From Polaribacter sp. Hel1_33_78 (GTDB lineage Bacteria > Bacteroidota > Bacteroidia > Flavobacteriales > Flavobacteriaceae): a stretch of 64,000 nt of DNA. Shown here one piece after another: positions 1 to 8,005 of the stretch (the first letter of the stretch is position 1; each line of letters begins with the position of its first letter). The notes below the pieces were generated by a model, which did not search any database, had not been told where the DNA came from, and saw only the letters and a list, made by a program, of their open reading frames with translations. The position numbers and the translations under genes are program-made. The DNA is taken from the NCBI RefSeq assembly GCF_900106075.1, contig NZ_LT629794.1, positions 2,212,001 to 2,276,000 on the forward strand, written 5' to 3'.

Positions 1-335
1 TACTACCATATCAACTTAAGAGAATAGTTCATCGAGTTCCAATTGGCATTGGTAAACTTGGAGGAATTGGCTCTAACGGTTCAGGTGATATTTTTATAGC
101 TTTTTCTACTGCAAATAAAAACGCATACATTAGAAAAGGGAAAGCATCCGTGGAAACCTTATCAAACGATTGGATGAACGACATATTTGAAGCGACTATT
201 CAAGCAGTTGAAGAAGCCGTAATAAACGCTATGGTCTCGGCTGAAACAATGGAGGGTATTAATGGAAATAAGGCATATGCATTACCTAAAAAGAAGTTAA
301 TCGAAATAATGAAAAAATATAATAGAATAAAGTAA
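1..335 (+). CDS. P1 family peptidase (DmpA/aminopeptidase-like), C-terminal part
   Basis: The reading frame is open from position 3 to the stop at 333-335, so the start lies outside the window. The residues seen include a KLGGIGSNGSGDIFIAFST block, an acidic helix with EAVINAMVSAETM, and a terminal LPKKKLIEIMKKY segment. This is the usual C-terminal end of P1/S58 peptidases (DmpA-type aminopeptidase/D-esterase), which self-cleave before a catalytic serine that is not in view here. It ends 8 bp before repeat R1 and is therefore probably the gene of the first, truncated cassette. Assignment is from motif memory. Confidence 0.75.
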   Translation, partial: LPYQLKRIVHRVPIGIGKLGGIGSNGSGDIFIAFSTANKNAYIRKGKASVETLSNDWMNDIFEATIQAVEEAVINAMVSAETMEGINGNKAYALPKKKLIEIMKKYNRIK

Positions 336-343
336 CGTGGTAC

Positions 344-469
344 AACACCGTATATAATTTATCGCTGGCTTTTTGCTCACTTACGAAAGTCCTCGCGGAC
401 TTTCTTGGTCGGTAATTATTTATTAAATTAGTTGCTTAAAACACGCAACAAATCATATACAACAACGTT
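344..469 (+). repeat. integron-like attC repeat R1
   Basis: Runs AAC to GTT with arms GTATATAATTTATCGC and GCAACAAATCATATAC and an inner perfect 8-bp hairpin GAAAGTCCTCGCGGACTTTC. The bases after the cut site read GTTCTCTGCC and open the next cassette. Confidence 0.85.
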
Positions 470-486
470 CTCTGCCATTTCACGAA

Positions 487-1098
487 CTACTCAAGTCTTC
501 TAAATAAGTTAATGAATCCTCTAGTGGCTTTATAACCTTTCCATTCCCTAGATTTGAAAACAGTATCTAATTCAGTATGAAAAATATGATTTGTATAATT
601 ACTTATGGTTTTTATAGAAATTGCCAAAATTATACTTAACACGTGACTTTCAGTATAACCTGCATTTAAAAATACGTTTACATCTTCTTCTGTAGGTAAA
701 CCTCTTTTATTTACCATTATACTTGTAAACTCTGAGAGCTTGCTAAATTTTTCGTGTGGTATTTTCTGATTATTTCTTATCGCTTCAGTAACTTTAACGG
801 GCACATTCGAGGCTGTATCAGCTAACAAGCTATGAGCACCCATACAATAAACACAATGATTTTCAGCACTAATTGTAAGAAAAACGACTTCTGCTTCTGC
901 GGCTGTAAAGCCACTTTCTTGACGGAATAATTTGTAACCGTACATATACGAATCTAAAAGCGCTGGACTGTTCGCCATTGCCTTATACATATTTGGAATC
1001 ATTCTGTTTTCCTTTTTAGTCTTTTGAAGTAATTCAAGTTGACGTGCATTACCGTCTTTCAATTCAATTAATGACAATTTTGTTTTAAACGTTTTCAT
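487..1098 (-). CDS. carboxymuconolactone decarboxylase / AhpD-like alkylhydroperoxidase
   Basis: A 203-aa cytoplasmic protein with a central E..HCVYCMGAH block (Cys82, Cys85, His89), the redox motif of the AhpD/CMD family. These proteins reduce peroxides or act on cyclic lactones, and the sequence does not decide between the two. It is the only confidently called gene of the cassette array on the minus strand. It shares its cassette (468 to 1627) with the divergently transcribed HxlR regulator at 1176, and only 77 bp separate the two starts. That arrangement commonly means that the regulator controls the enzyme in response to redox or electrophile stress, which is inferred here. Its stop lies 15 bp inside the left cassette boundary. 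Confidence 0.85.
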   Translation of the reverse strand: MKTFKTKLSLIELKDGNARQLELLQKTKKENRMIPNMYKAMANSPALLDSYMYGYKLFRQESGFTAAEAEVVFLTISAENHCVYCMGAHSLLADTASNVPVKVTEAIRNNQKIPHEKFSKLSEFTSIMVNKRGLPTEEDVNVFLNAGYTESHVLSIILAISIKTISNYTNHIFHTELDTVFKSREWKGYKATRGFINLFRRLE

Positions 1099-1141
1099 AA
1101 GATTATGTTTTATTTATTCATAGTTTATTTTGTAAAGCTAC

Positions 1142-1154
1142 TAACTTTTAGTTA
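1142..1154. promoter_or_regulatory. inverted repeat, candidate HxlR operator
   Basis: TAACTTTTAGTTA is a 5-bp perfect inverted repeat with a 3-base centre. It lies 21 bp before the HxlR start and in the shared promoter region of the divergent AhpD-like gene, where an autoregulatory operator would be expected. The function is inferred from position. Confidence 0.45.
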
Positions 1155-1175
1155 CTTTTACAATAGGTTTAATTA

Positions 1176-1616
1176 ATGAAACCTTATTACCGTATGGAAA
1201 CTGTTACTGAAAATCAAATAGTTGAAAGAATAAAAAAATTAAAAAATAAATTTCCTGACTTTACTATTGGAGCACCAACAAGTATTTGTCCTATTCGCGA
1301 TGTATTATCAACAGCATCTGATAAATGGAGTATCTTAATCATTCTATTTTTAGGCTATTCTAAAGTTTTACGTTTTGGTGAACTTAAAAAATATGTATCG
1401 CAAATCTCATCTAAGGTATTGTCTGAAAGATTGAAGAAACTTGAGCGAGATGGTTATATTACTAAAAAGATATTTGCAGAAGTACCTATCAGGGTTGAAT
1501 ACCAACTTACATCATTGGGATATAGGTATTTAGAAAAGCTAATAGTACTTTCAGAATGGGTAACTGAAGAAATGGACACAATTGTAGAAAACAGAAAAAA
1601 ATACGATAAGAAATAA
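1176..1616 (+). CDS. HxlR family winged-helix transcriptional regulator
   Basis: A 146-aa protein with the HxlR signature: Cys38 in CPIRDVL, then DKWSILIILFLG, LRFGELKK, ISSKVLSERLKKLERDGYI and a basic wing followed by YQLTSLGYRYLEKL. The conserved N-terminal cysteine is the redox or electrophile sensor in several characterised family members. It is divergent from the AhpD-like gene and in the same cassette, with a candidate operator between them, so it probably regulates that gene and itself. The start chosen gives the full N-terminal helix. The alternative ATG at 1194 would remove six residues. Confidence 0.88.
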   Translation: MKPYYRMETVTENQIVERIKKLKNKFPDFTIGAPTSICPIRDVLSTASDKWSILIILFLGYSKVLRFGELKKYVSQISSKVLSERLKKLERDGYITKKIFAEVPIRVEYQLTSLGYRYLEKLIVLSEWVTEEMDTIVENRKKYDKK

Positions 1617-1627
1617 AAACGGCAGAG

Positions 1628-1752
1628 AACACCGTATATAATTTATTGCTAGTTCTAGCCTACTTACGAAAGTCCTCGCGGACTTTATTGGTCGGTAATT
1701 ATTTACTAAATTAGTTGCTTGAAACACCCAACAAACCATATACAACAACGTT
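1628..1752 (+). repeat. integron-like attC repeat R2
   Basis: Left boundary ggcagagaac is the exact reverse complement of the cassette opening GTTCTCTGCC at 467. Type A arms (GTATATAATTTATTGC with CCAACAAACCATATAC). The next cassette opens GTTAGGCAAC. Confidence 0.88.
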
Positions 1753-1781
1753 AGGCAACATTTAAACCACCACGTAATCTG

Positions 1782-3008
1782 ATGACTAAATCACTAATAA
1801 TCCTTCTTCTTTTTAACTTTTTTATTTTTAAGTTGTCAGCTCAAATAAACTTAGAAGGGAAAATTTATTTTGAAAATGAACCAAAGAGCAATGTTGCTGT
1901 ATATCTTAATAATACCACTACAGGAACAATTACAAATAAAAATGGAGAATTCAATTTAGAGGTATATAATGGAATTTATGAATTAATAATTTCACATATA
2001 GGATTTCAGACTATAAAATATAATTTTGATACTTCAACTTATACAAAACCACTCGAATTCTCATTATTAGAAGAAGAATCTCTATTAGATGAAGTTGTTA
2101 TAAATGGTAAAGAAAATAATGAAGAATGGGAATATAATTTTTCCGTTTTCATTCGAGAATTTATTGGTACTAGTGAGTTTTCAAAATCTTGCACTATACA
2201 AAATCCAAAGGTTTTGTTTTTTGAATTTGATTCGCAAAATAATATTTTGACAGCGGAAGCGATTGAACCATTGCATATAAAAAATAAAGCTCTAGGTTAT
2301 GATATTTTCTACGATTTGAAACACTTTTCAATAGAAAAAAAAATCACTAAATATTTAGGATATTCCTATTTTAAAGAATCAAAAGGCAGTAAAAATAAGC
2401 AGAATAAGTGGCGAAAAAACAGGTTAAAGGCTTATAATGGTTCACAAGTACACTTTTTCAAAAGTGTTTTAAAAAATTCATCAAAAGAAGAAGGTTTTGT
2501 AATAAATCAGTTTGTAAGAAAGAAAAATAAAGATAGACCTAGTCAAGAGGAATTATTAAAAGCTAGAAAGACATTATCTAAATCCAATGTCGCACTTAAT
2601 TTTTCAAGAAAAATTGACATACCTAAAAATTCGATAGATTCAGCACTAGTTGTTTTAAAAAAAGCAAAACTTCCAAAATATATTGACTATTTATACAAGT
2701 CCGAAATAGCTTCTACAGAAATCATTCACGAAAAGAATAATGAAACTTATCTTCAATTTGATAATAATTTAAGAATTACATATCTAAGAGAAAAGGAAGA
2801 AAAGGGTTATATTTTAAGAAACTCATTAAGTAAACCTCGTAAAGCGTTTCCACAAGCATCGAATATAATTCCATTAGCAGAAAAATTTATAATTTACCCA
2901 AGTGGTATTTTGGCTAATCCATTAGATGTTTTGTATGAAGAATATTGGTCTTATGAAAAATTTGCACATTCTTTGCCTCTTGATTATGAACCGAATAATG
3001 AAAATTAA
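1782..3008 (+). CDS. secreted protein with CarboxypepD_reg-like domain
   Basis: A 408-aa protein with a hydrophobic signal peptide ending near SAQ (residues 1-20). It is followed by one carboxypeptidase regulatory-like beta-sandwich (about residues 22-100), with the recognisable run TGTITNKNGEFNLEV and a closing HIGFQTIKY. The remaining 300 residues are charged and not assignable, with a repeated leaning to Lys/Asn. Such domains are common on Bacteroidota envelope proteins and at the N-terminus of TonB-dependent receptors, but no barrel follows here, so it is probably periplasmic or surface attached. Single-gene cassette between R2 and R3. Confidence 0.75.
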   Translation: MTKSLIILLLFNFFIFKLSAQINLEGKIYFENEPKSNVAVYLNNTTTGTITNKNGEFNLEVYNGIYELIISHIGFQTIKYNFDTSTYTKPLEFSLLEEESLLDEVVINGKENNEEWEYNFSVFIREFIGTSEFSKSCTIQNPKVLFFEFDSQNNILTAEAIEPLHIKNKALGYDIFYDLKHFSIEKKITKYLGYSYFKESKGSKNKQNKWRKNRLKAYNGSQVHFFKSVLKNSSKEEGFVINQFVRKKNKDRPSQEELLKARKTLSKSNVALNFSRKIDIPKNSIDSALVVLKKAKLPKYIDYLYKSEIASTEIIHEKNNETYLQFDNNLRITYLREKEEKGYILRNSLSKPRKAFPQASNIIPLAEKFIIYPSGILANPLDVLYEEYWSYEKFAHSLPLDYEPNNEN

Positions 3009-3022
3009 AAAAAACGTTGCCT

Positions 3023-3148
3023 AACACCGTGTAAAAAAAATTGCTGGTAAAAGCCTACTTACGAAAATCCTTGCAGATTTTCTTGGTTTGTGTTTTATTT
3101 ACTAAATTCATTGCTTAAACCACGCAACTTTCCTTACACAAACACGTT
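3023..3148 (+). repeat. integron-like attC repeat R3
   Basis: Left boundary gttgcctaac matches the cassette opening GTTAGGCAAC at 1750 in reverse complement. Type C arms (GTGTAAAAAAAATTGC with GCAACTTTCCTTACAC). The next cassette opens GTTGTACAC. Confidence 0.87.
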
Positions 3149-3164
3149 GTACACAAGCAGATAA

Positions 3165-3701
3165 ATGAAATACTCACTAGAAGGAAAAGAAACTGAGAGA
3201 TTGAAATTCAGACTATTAAAATTGGAGGATTTTGATGATTGGATAAATTTATTCAAAGGAAAAAATGTAGCAAAATTCTTAGGAATGGACCCAAATCTTT
3301 CTGAAAAAGAAATGTGTGAAATATGGTTCGAGAAAACTTTTAACAGATACGAAAATAATTTAGGTGTAATGAATGTGTTAATAGATAAAAAGACAAATCT
3401 ATTAATAGGTCAATGTGGTTTACTTATCCAATCTATTCAAAATGTTGAAAGATTGGAAATCGGATATTCTATTCTTCCTAAATATTGGTTCAAAGGGTAT
3501 GCATCTGAATCTGCTATTAAATGTAAAAATTATGCATTTGAAAATAATCTATCTGACTCTTTAATCTCAATGATTCACGTTGAAAATATTGGTTCTGAAA
3601 AAGTTGCTTTAAAAAATGGAATGATTTTGGAGCAGAGAATAGACTCTTATGAAGGATCTCCTATGAACATATTTCGAATTGACAAGAAAAATTGGAAATA
3701 A
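3165..3701 (+). CDS. GNAT family N-acetyltransferase (RimJ/RimL type)
   Basis: A 178-aa cytoplasmic acetyltransferase. It opens with ETERLKFRLLKLEDFDDW, typical of the RimJ/RimL subgroup, and carries the acetyl-CoA segment EIGYSILPKYWFKGYASESA, then NIGSEKVALKNGM near the end. Members acetylate ribosomal protein N-termini, amino acids or drugs, and the substrate cannot be told from sequence. Acetyltransferases are frequent integron cassette cargo. It is the only gene between R3 and R4. Confidence 0.88.
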   Translation: MKYSLEGKETERLKFRLLKLEDFDDWINLFKGKNVAKFLGMDPNLSEKEMCEIWFEKTFNRYENNLGVMNVLIDKKTNLLIGQCGLLIQSIQNVERLEIGYSILPKYWFKGYASESAIKCKNYAFENNLSDSLISMIHVENIGSEKVALKNGMILEQRIDSYEGSPMNIFRIDKKNWK

Positions 3702-3714
3702 AAAGCCAGTGTAC

Positions 3715-3840
3715 AACACCGTGCATAATTTATTGCTGGTGGATTTTCCTTGCGGAAAATCCTCGGACGCTTCCAATGTTGGTTGTTTTTTTAGTATTTT
3801 AGTCTAGTAACATCGCAACAAAATCATGCACAAACACGTT
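3715..3840 (+). repeat. integron-like attC repeat R4
   Basis: Left boundary gtgtacaac matches the opening GTTGTACAC at 3146. Type E arms: GTGCATAATTTATTGC pairs with GCAACAAAATCATGCAC, leaving one extra A bulged out. The centre is TTTTCCTTGCGGAAAA instead of the usual GAAAGTCC hairpin. The next cassette opens GTTGTGTGT. Confidence 0.85.
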
Positions 3841-3885
3841 GTGTGTAATTTAAGAAACGAAAGAACATAAATTAAAATTATAGAT

Positions 3886-4317
3886 ATGAAAACAAAATTG
3901 AATTTTAGAAAACTGATAACGAATACATTAATGGCGGCATTTGTTTTGACAGCAAGTTCTGAATTAATTGCTCAAGAAAAAAAAGCGGATGATTTAAAGA
4001 GCTTTAAAGTTGTCGTAGAAAAAACAGAAAACGGAATTAAAATGCAAAGTATTGAAGGAAGTGCTTGGGTTGATTTATCATTTAGTATTAATAATGACAA
4101 ACCACAAGCAATTGACGAATATGGAATGACAGAATTGAACAAAATCTCTTCTGACAAAGATTCAAATCTTACGAATTTTTTATTTACAATAACTAAAACT
4201 GAAAACGGAATTGTTCTGAAAGGAATTGAAGGAACTGCTTGGACTGATTTAAGCTTTTCTCTTTTAGAAAACAGAAAACAAGCGATTGACCAATTTGGTA
4301 TGACAAAACTGAACTAA
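3886..4317 (+). CDS. secreted protein with an internal tandem repeat
   Basis: A 143-aa protein with a signal peptide (about residues 1-29, cleavage near LIAQ). The mature part is two copies of a ~45-residue unit. Each has a K/T-K-T-E-N-G-I core, then a GIEG(S/T)AW.DLSFS block and an ending QAID..GMT.LN. The units differ at many positions, so the duplication is old. No family is recognised. Single-gene cassette between R4 and R5, probably periplasmic. Confidence 0.75.
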   Translation: MKTKLNFRKLITNTLMAAFVLTASSELIAQEKKADDLKSFKVVVEKTENGIKMQSIEGSAWVDLSFSINNDKPQAIDEYGMTELNKISSDKDSNLTNFLFTITKTENGIVLKGIEGTAWTDLSFSLLENRKQAIDQFGMTKLN

Positions 4318-4329
4318 AAAACTTCACAC

Positions 4330-4453
4330 AACACCGTATAAAAATAATTGCGGTTTAGTACTTAACCAAAGGTAGTTGCATGTTTGTAACGCCTGAATTT
4401 CCTTCGGAAAATCCTCGCATACAAAACCGCAACTATCCTTATACAAGACCGTT
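4330..4453 (+). repeat. integron-like attC repeat R5
   Basis: Left boundary cacacaac matches GTTGTGTG at 3838. Arms GTATAAAAATAATTGC and GCAACTATCCTTATAC differ from the other subtypes but keep A.C at arm positions 7, 8 and 12. The next cassette opens GTTGTACACA. Confidence 0.83.
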
Positions 4454-4476
4454 GTACACAATTACTCTGAAAAAAA

Positions 4477-5235
4477 ATGAAGACATGTCTTTGGTGCTTA
4501 AATACTGAAAATAAAGTTACTTTTTTAAAAAAAGCACACACAATTCCCAAATCTTTGGGTGGGCAAAATTTCAATAAAAATGTATGTGATGAATGCAATG
4601 AGTATTTTGGAAATAAACAAGATAAAAATTACTCAATAGAAGAAGCTTTGAAAGAAGCTTTTAATATTACTCGAAAACGAATGTTATTATCTTCTAAACC
4701 AAAAAAACAAGTTGGAAAATTTAAATCAAGATTTTTTGATATAACAGAAAAAAAAGGAAAATACAAGTTTGAATTTAAAACTTCCTTTAGGTTTAATAGT
4801 GAATTTCAAAAATCTTTATGCCGTTCTTTTAAAAGAGGTTTGTATAAACTATATTTTGAGGAATTAAACAGACAAAAAGGTATCGGATTTGAAACTGAAT
4901 TTGATTTGATAAGAAAATTCGCGAGATATGATGAAAACGATTTACCTATATTTTACTTCCAAAGAAGTGTTGGAATTATTATGATATTAGACAAAGAAGC
5001 AGAAACTCCTACTCTTTTCTTCGAACGAATGAAATATTTATATTCAGATGAATATTTTGAAGAAATTGAATTTTTAGGACACGTTTTTGGCTTTCCAAAA
5101 AAGGAATTCAACCTTGAAAATTTTGAAAATTATCATACAAAATCAACAGAAATAAAGAAAGGTTTTTTTGTTGGAATTACAAAAATTGAAAAATTTACAA
5201 ATATTGATATTACATTTAATATTATGAATAAATAA
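4477..5235 (+). CDS. HNH endonuclease domain protein
   Basis: A 252-aa protein. The first 45 residues hold the zinc and active-site layout of an HNH nuclease: Cys4-x2-Cys7, then His21 in AHTIPKSLGG, then Cys37-x2-Cys40 with NEYFGN. The rest is an uncharacterised alpha/beta region rich in Phe and Lys. Small HNH proteins of this kind occur in restriction, phage-defence and mobile-element contexts, and which applies here is not clear. Single-gene cassette between R5 and R6. Confidence 0.75.
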   Translation: MKTCLWCLNTENKVTFLKKAHTIPKSLGGQNFNKNVCDECNEYFGNKQDKNYSIEEALKEAFNITRKRMLLSSKPKKQVGKFKSRFFDITEKKGKYKFEFKTSFRFNSEFQKSLCRSFKRGLYKLYFEELNRQKGIGFETEFDLIRKFARYDENDLPIFYFQRSVGIIMILDKEAETPTLFFERMKYLYSDEYFEEIEFLGHVFGFPKKEFNLENFENYHTKSTEIKKGFFVGITKIEKFTNIDITFNIMNK

Positions 5236-5247
5236 AAAACTGTGTAC

Positions 5248-5370
5248 AACACCGTATATAATTTATTGCTAGTTCTAGCCTACTTACGAAAATCCTCGCG
5301 GATTTTCTATTCGGTTTTTATTTGCTAAATTATGTGCTTAAACACGCAACAAACCATATACAACAACGTT
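5248..5370 (+). repeat. integron-like attC repeat R6
   Basis: Left boundary tgtgtacaac matches GTTGTACACA at 4451. Type A arms with GCAACAAACCATATAC and inner hairpin GAAAATCCTCGCGGATTTTC. The next cassette opens GTTGTGCAAC. Confidence 0.88.
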
Positions 5371-5400
5371 GTGCAACATTTACCAAAAAACCGAAAACAA

Positions 5401-6507
5401 ATGAAAAAAAGCCTTATTATTCTTTTAACAATCGTAATTTTTTGCAGTTGCGAAAAAGAAACAAAAATCGACACAAATTACGTCATTGCCAAATTTCAAG
5501 AGAATGCAGAGAATATAAATTCATTGGAATATCGAATGCAGAGAATTGACACTTTTGCTCAAGATGGAACTGTATGGAATAATACTGGAATTGCTTTAAT
5601 AGAAAAAGATAAAAACGATAAAGTTTTTGGTTTTTCTTTTTATGGCAAAAGAGACGATATTGACAAAGAATATATTTATGACGCTGGAAAAAGGTTTGAA
5701 ATCTCGAAAACTAGTAAAACTTATGAGGTAGAACCTGGGAACTTTGGATTTATTGGAAGTCCTGGTGGACAAATGGTTCATCAAAATATTTTCAAACTTG
5801 ACTCAATCTATAAAAATATAACTCTTTCAGAGACTCAAAATTCCTATTTACTTTCTTACGAATTTGAAAACGATACGGTTTACGATGTATCTAATAGATT
5901 AAAAGTTTATGAACTCAACAAAACAGACTTTTTCCCAATTCAAATTAAGCAAACATCAGAACGTCTCGGAAATAAATCAATTTCAATTGCAAAATTTAGC
6001 GATATAAAAATTAACGAAAACGTCACACTTACAATAAAGGAATCAAAACAGGAATTACAGAATTATACAATAATACAGCCAGAAAAAAGAAAGCCAAATA
6101 AATTACTTTCCAAAAAACTACCCTTAATGGAATTATCTGATTTGTTTGACAAGAATACAATTATAAAAGTTAATAACAATAAATTGACTTTGATTGACTT
6201 TTGGGAAGTTTGGTGTTCACCTTGTATTGCATCATTCCCGAAAGTAGAAAGTCTAAAAAACAAGTTTGAATCTGAATTAAATGTTTTCGGAATAGTTTCT
6301 GAAGACTACGAAAACGCAATCAAAATGGTCGAAAAGAAAGGTACAACTTTTCAAAATTTGATTGGAAATAATGAATTGGAAAAAGAATTTGGTGTCAATA
6401 GTTGGCCAAGATACTTTTTAGTAGATAAAAACGGAATTGTACAAAAAGAATATTTTGGATTTTCGGAACAAATCGAAAAGGATATTAAAGAATTTATAAC
6501 CAAATAA
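5401..6507 (+). CDS. TlpA-like thioredoxin-domain lipoprotein
   Basis: A 368-aa lipoprotein. The start at 5401 gives a clean lipobox (IFCSC, lipidated Cys17), whereas an upstream extension would begin inside repeat R6. After a ~220-residue N-terminal region, a thioredoxin fold carries the redox pair in WCSPC (residues 271-275) preceded by LIDFWE, with the cis-proline context NSWPRYFLVDKNG. Such proteins reduce periplasmic disulfides or support cytochrome and envelope maturation in Bacteroidota. Single-gene cassette. Confidence 0.87.
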   Translation: MKKSLIILLTIVIFCSCEKETKIDTNYVIAKFQENAENINSLEYRMQRIDTFAQDGTVWNNTGIALIEKDKNDKVFGFSFYGKRDDIDKEYIYDAGKRFEISKTSKTYEVEPGNFGFIGSPGGQMVHQNIFKLDSIYKNITLSETQNSYLLSYEFENDTVYDVSNRLKVYELNKTDFFPIQIKQTSERLGNKSISIAKFSDIKINENVTLTIKESKQELQNYTIIQPEKRKPNKLLSKKLPLMELSDLFDKNTIIKVNNNKLTLIDFWEVWCSPCIASFPKVESLKNKFESELNVFGIVSEDYENAIKMVEKKGTTFQNLIGNNELEKEFGVNSWPRYFLVDKNGIVQKEYFGFSEQIEKDIKEFITK

Positions 6508-6518
6508 AAACGTTGCAC

Positions 6519-6644
6519 AACACCGTATATAATTTATTGCTGCCTTATTCCCTACTTGCGAAAGTCCTCGCGGACTTTCTTGGTCGGTAATTATTTACTA
6601 AATTAGTTGTTTAAAACACGCAACAAACCATACACAAACACGTT
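6519..6644 (+). repeat. integron-like attC repeat R7
   Basis: Left boundary gttgcacaac matches GTTGTGCAAC at 5368. Type A left arm, right arm GCAACAAACCATACAC. The next cassette opens GTTGGCAAC. Confidence 0.87.
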
Positions 6645-6753
6645 GGCAACAATTTGAACAACTCATCGCTAAAAAACAACAATTCGGAATTTTAAACTTT
6701 CTAAACCAAAACTATAATCTGAATTTTGAATCGCTAAACTCAATTAAAAACAA

Positions 6754-7413
6754 ATGGAAGAAACGATAAAAACTTTGATTTATATCCACGCATTTTTTGG
6801 TGGACTTGGATTAGTGACAGGAATTGGAAGTATAATTGTGAAAAAAGGAAGTAAACCTCATAAAAAAATGGGAAAATTATTTTCAATCGGAATGATAATA
6901 AGTTCTCTAATCTCAATGCCAATTTCTTGGCTACCTAATCACGAAAATATATTTCTTTTTCTAATTGGATTATTCACTATTTATTTAGTTATTTCTGGAA
7001 ATCAAATTTTGACTTTTAAATCAAAAAGCAAGAAACTTGCAAAACCGATTGATAAAATCATATCTGGAAGTATGTTAACGCTATCAATACTTATGATTTT
7101 ATTTGGCACTTATGTTATGATTAAAGGAAATTCGACATATCTATTATTTGTTTTCTTTGGTGGCTTTGGACTTTCATTGACAATTAGAGATTTTATTTTT
7201 TATAAAAATGTTGAGAAAACAAAAAACGGATGGCTGTCTAATCATATCGGAAAAATGATTGGAGCATTTATTGCCTCAATTACCGCATTTATAGTTGCTG
7301 GATTAGGAATTGGAAATCTGATTGCTTGGACTTTACCATCAATTTTAGGAACAATTTATATTGTATATTGGAGAAGGAAATTAAAAACAAAAACTGTTGC
7401 CAACACCGTATAA
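6754..7413 (+). CDS. DUF2306-like multi-pass membrane protein
   Basis: A 219-aa inner-membrane protein with about six or seven hydrophobic segments. It shows features of the predicted DUF2306-type family: YIHAFFGGLGLVTG in helix 1, KGSKPHKKMGKLFS between helices 1 and 2, and a later NHIGKMIGAFIAS. The conserved histidines (in HAFFGG, KPHKKMG and NHIGK) would suit heme or metal binding, which is inference only. Single-gene cassette between R7 and R8. Starts 109 bp after the boundary with no visible Shine-Dalgarno. Confidence 0.7.
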   Translation: MEETIKTLIYIHAFFGGLGLVTGIGSIIVKKGSKPHKKMGKLFSIGMIISSLISMPISWLPNHENIFLFLIGLFTIYLVISGNQILTFKSKSKKLAKPIDKIISGSMLTLSILMILFGTYVMIKGNSTYLLFVFFGGFGLSLTIRDFIFYKNVEKTKNGWLSNHIGKMIGAFIASITAFIVAGLGIGNLIAWTLPSILGTIYIVYWRRKLKTKTVANTV

Positions 7414-7525
7414 AATTAATTGCTGGTTTTAGCCAATTTACGAAAGTCCTCGCGGACTTTCTATCTGTGATTTATTTGCTAAATTTAGTGCTTAAAACAC
7501 GCAACTAATCTTATACAAACACGTT
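7402..7525 (+). repeat. integron-like attC repeat R8
   Basis: Left boundary gttgccaac matches GTTGGCAAC at 6642 and overlaps the last codons of the upstream gene. Type B arms (GTATAAAATTAATTGC with GCAACTAATCTTATAC). The next cassette opens GTTGTGTTTC and carries the restriction-modification module. Confidence 0.88.
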
Positions 7526-7547
7526 GTGTTTCATACACCAGCCACAT

Positions 7548-7616
7548 ATTTTAGCACTTTTGGTTTTTGCCAACGCTGAATTCCAACGCTTTAAAAAAAA
7601 CCAAAAGAGCTAAAAT
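7548..7616. repeat. 21-nt inverted repeat upstream of the R-M genes
   Basis: ATTTTAGC-A-CTTTTGGTTTTT at 7548-7568 pairs with its counterpart at 7596-7616, with a single mismatch. The loop holds two copies of CCAACGCT (7570-7577, 7583-7590), and a third lies at 7620-7627. This is unrelated in sequence to the attC repeats. Role unknown: it could be a terminator from the left, or a relic of another mobile unit. Confidence 0.6.
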
Positions 7617-7654
7617 TTCCCAACGCTCGAATTAGGTATTCCAATTAAAATTTG

Positions 7655-7662
7655 TAAATTTG
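7655..7662 (+). promoter_or_regulatory. Bacteroidota -7 box (TAAATTTG)
   Basis: TAAATTTG fits the TAnnTTTG consensus. A weak TTAG at 7632-7635 sits 19 bases upstream where TTTG is expected. Transcription would start about 7667-7670, next to the first candidate start codon of the HTH gene. Confidence 0.5.
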
Positions 7663-7676
7663 TCAAAAAATGACAA
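7660..7676. promoter_or_regulatory. palindromic operator candidate overlapping the promoter
   Basis: TTGTCA-AAAAA-TGACAA is a perfect 6-bp inverted repeat. It overlaps both the -7 box and the first ATG of the HTH gene, where a restriction controller or repressor would bind to control itself and the downstream methylase/nuclease. Confidence 0.55.
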
Positions 7677-8002
7677 GTCTTATGAAAACCACATTTGGAG
7701 AATACATCCGACTTTTACGAAACAATAACGATTTTACCTTGACTCAACTTGCAGCTAAATTGAATTTAGACTCTGCGAACTTGAGCAAAATCGAAAACGG
7801 AAAGCGAGATTTTGACGAAAAACGCTTGCCAAAACTTGCAAAAATCTTCAAACTTAATCTTACAGAGTTGAGAAATGAATATGTAACTGACCAAATTGGA
7901 AAACATATTTACGAAACAAATTGCACCAAACAACTCTTACAAGTTGCAGAAGAAAAAGCAGAATATCGCAGAACATTAAATAAATCACTTCAAACACAAT
8001 AA
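7670..8002 (+). CDS. XRE-family HTH regulator of the R-M module
   Basis: A 110-aa protein with an N-terminal XRE helix-turn-helix (FGEYIRLLRNNN, TLTQLAAKLNLDSANLSKIENG, LPKLAKIFKLNLTEL). The second ATG at 7682 may be the true start, since the first lies inside the operator palindrome. The remaining ~40 residues are polar. It lies 3 bp upstream of the cytosine methyltransferase and is probably a controller-type regulator that times methylase and endonuclease expression. That role is inferred from family and position. Confidence 0.82.
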   Translation: MTSLMKTTFGEYIRLLRNNNDFTLTQLAAKLNLDSANLSKIENGKRDFDEKRLPKLAKIFKLNLTELRNEYVTDQIGKHIYETNCTKQLLQVAEEKAEYRRTLNKSLQTQ

Positions 8003-8005
8003 AAT

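Noticed and set aside
5332..5400. Longer start of the TlpA-like gene within repeat R6
   Set aside because: The upstream codons are repeat sequence. The start at 5401 gives a proper lipoprotein signal. The same reasoning moved starts at 14806, 21606, 25452 and 49194.
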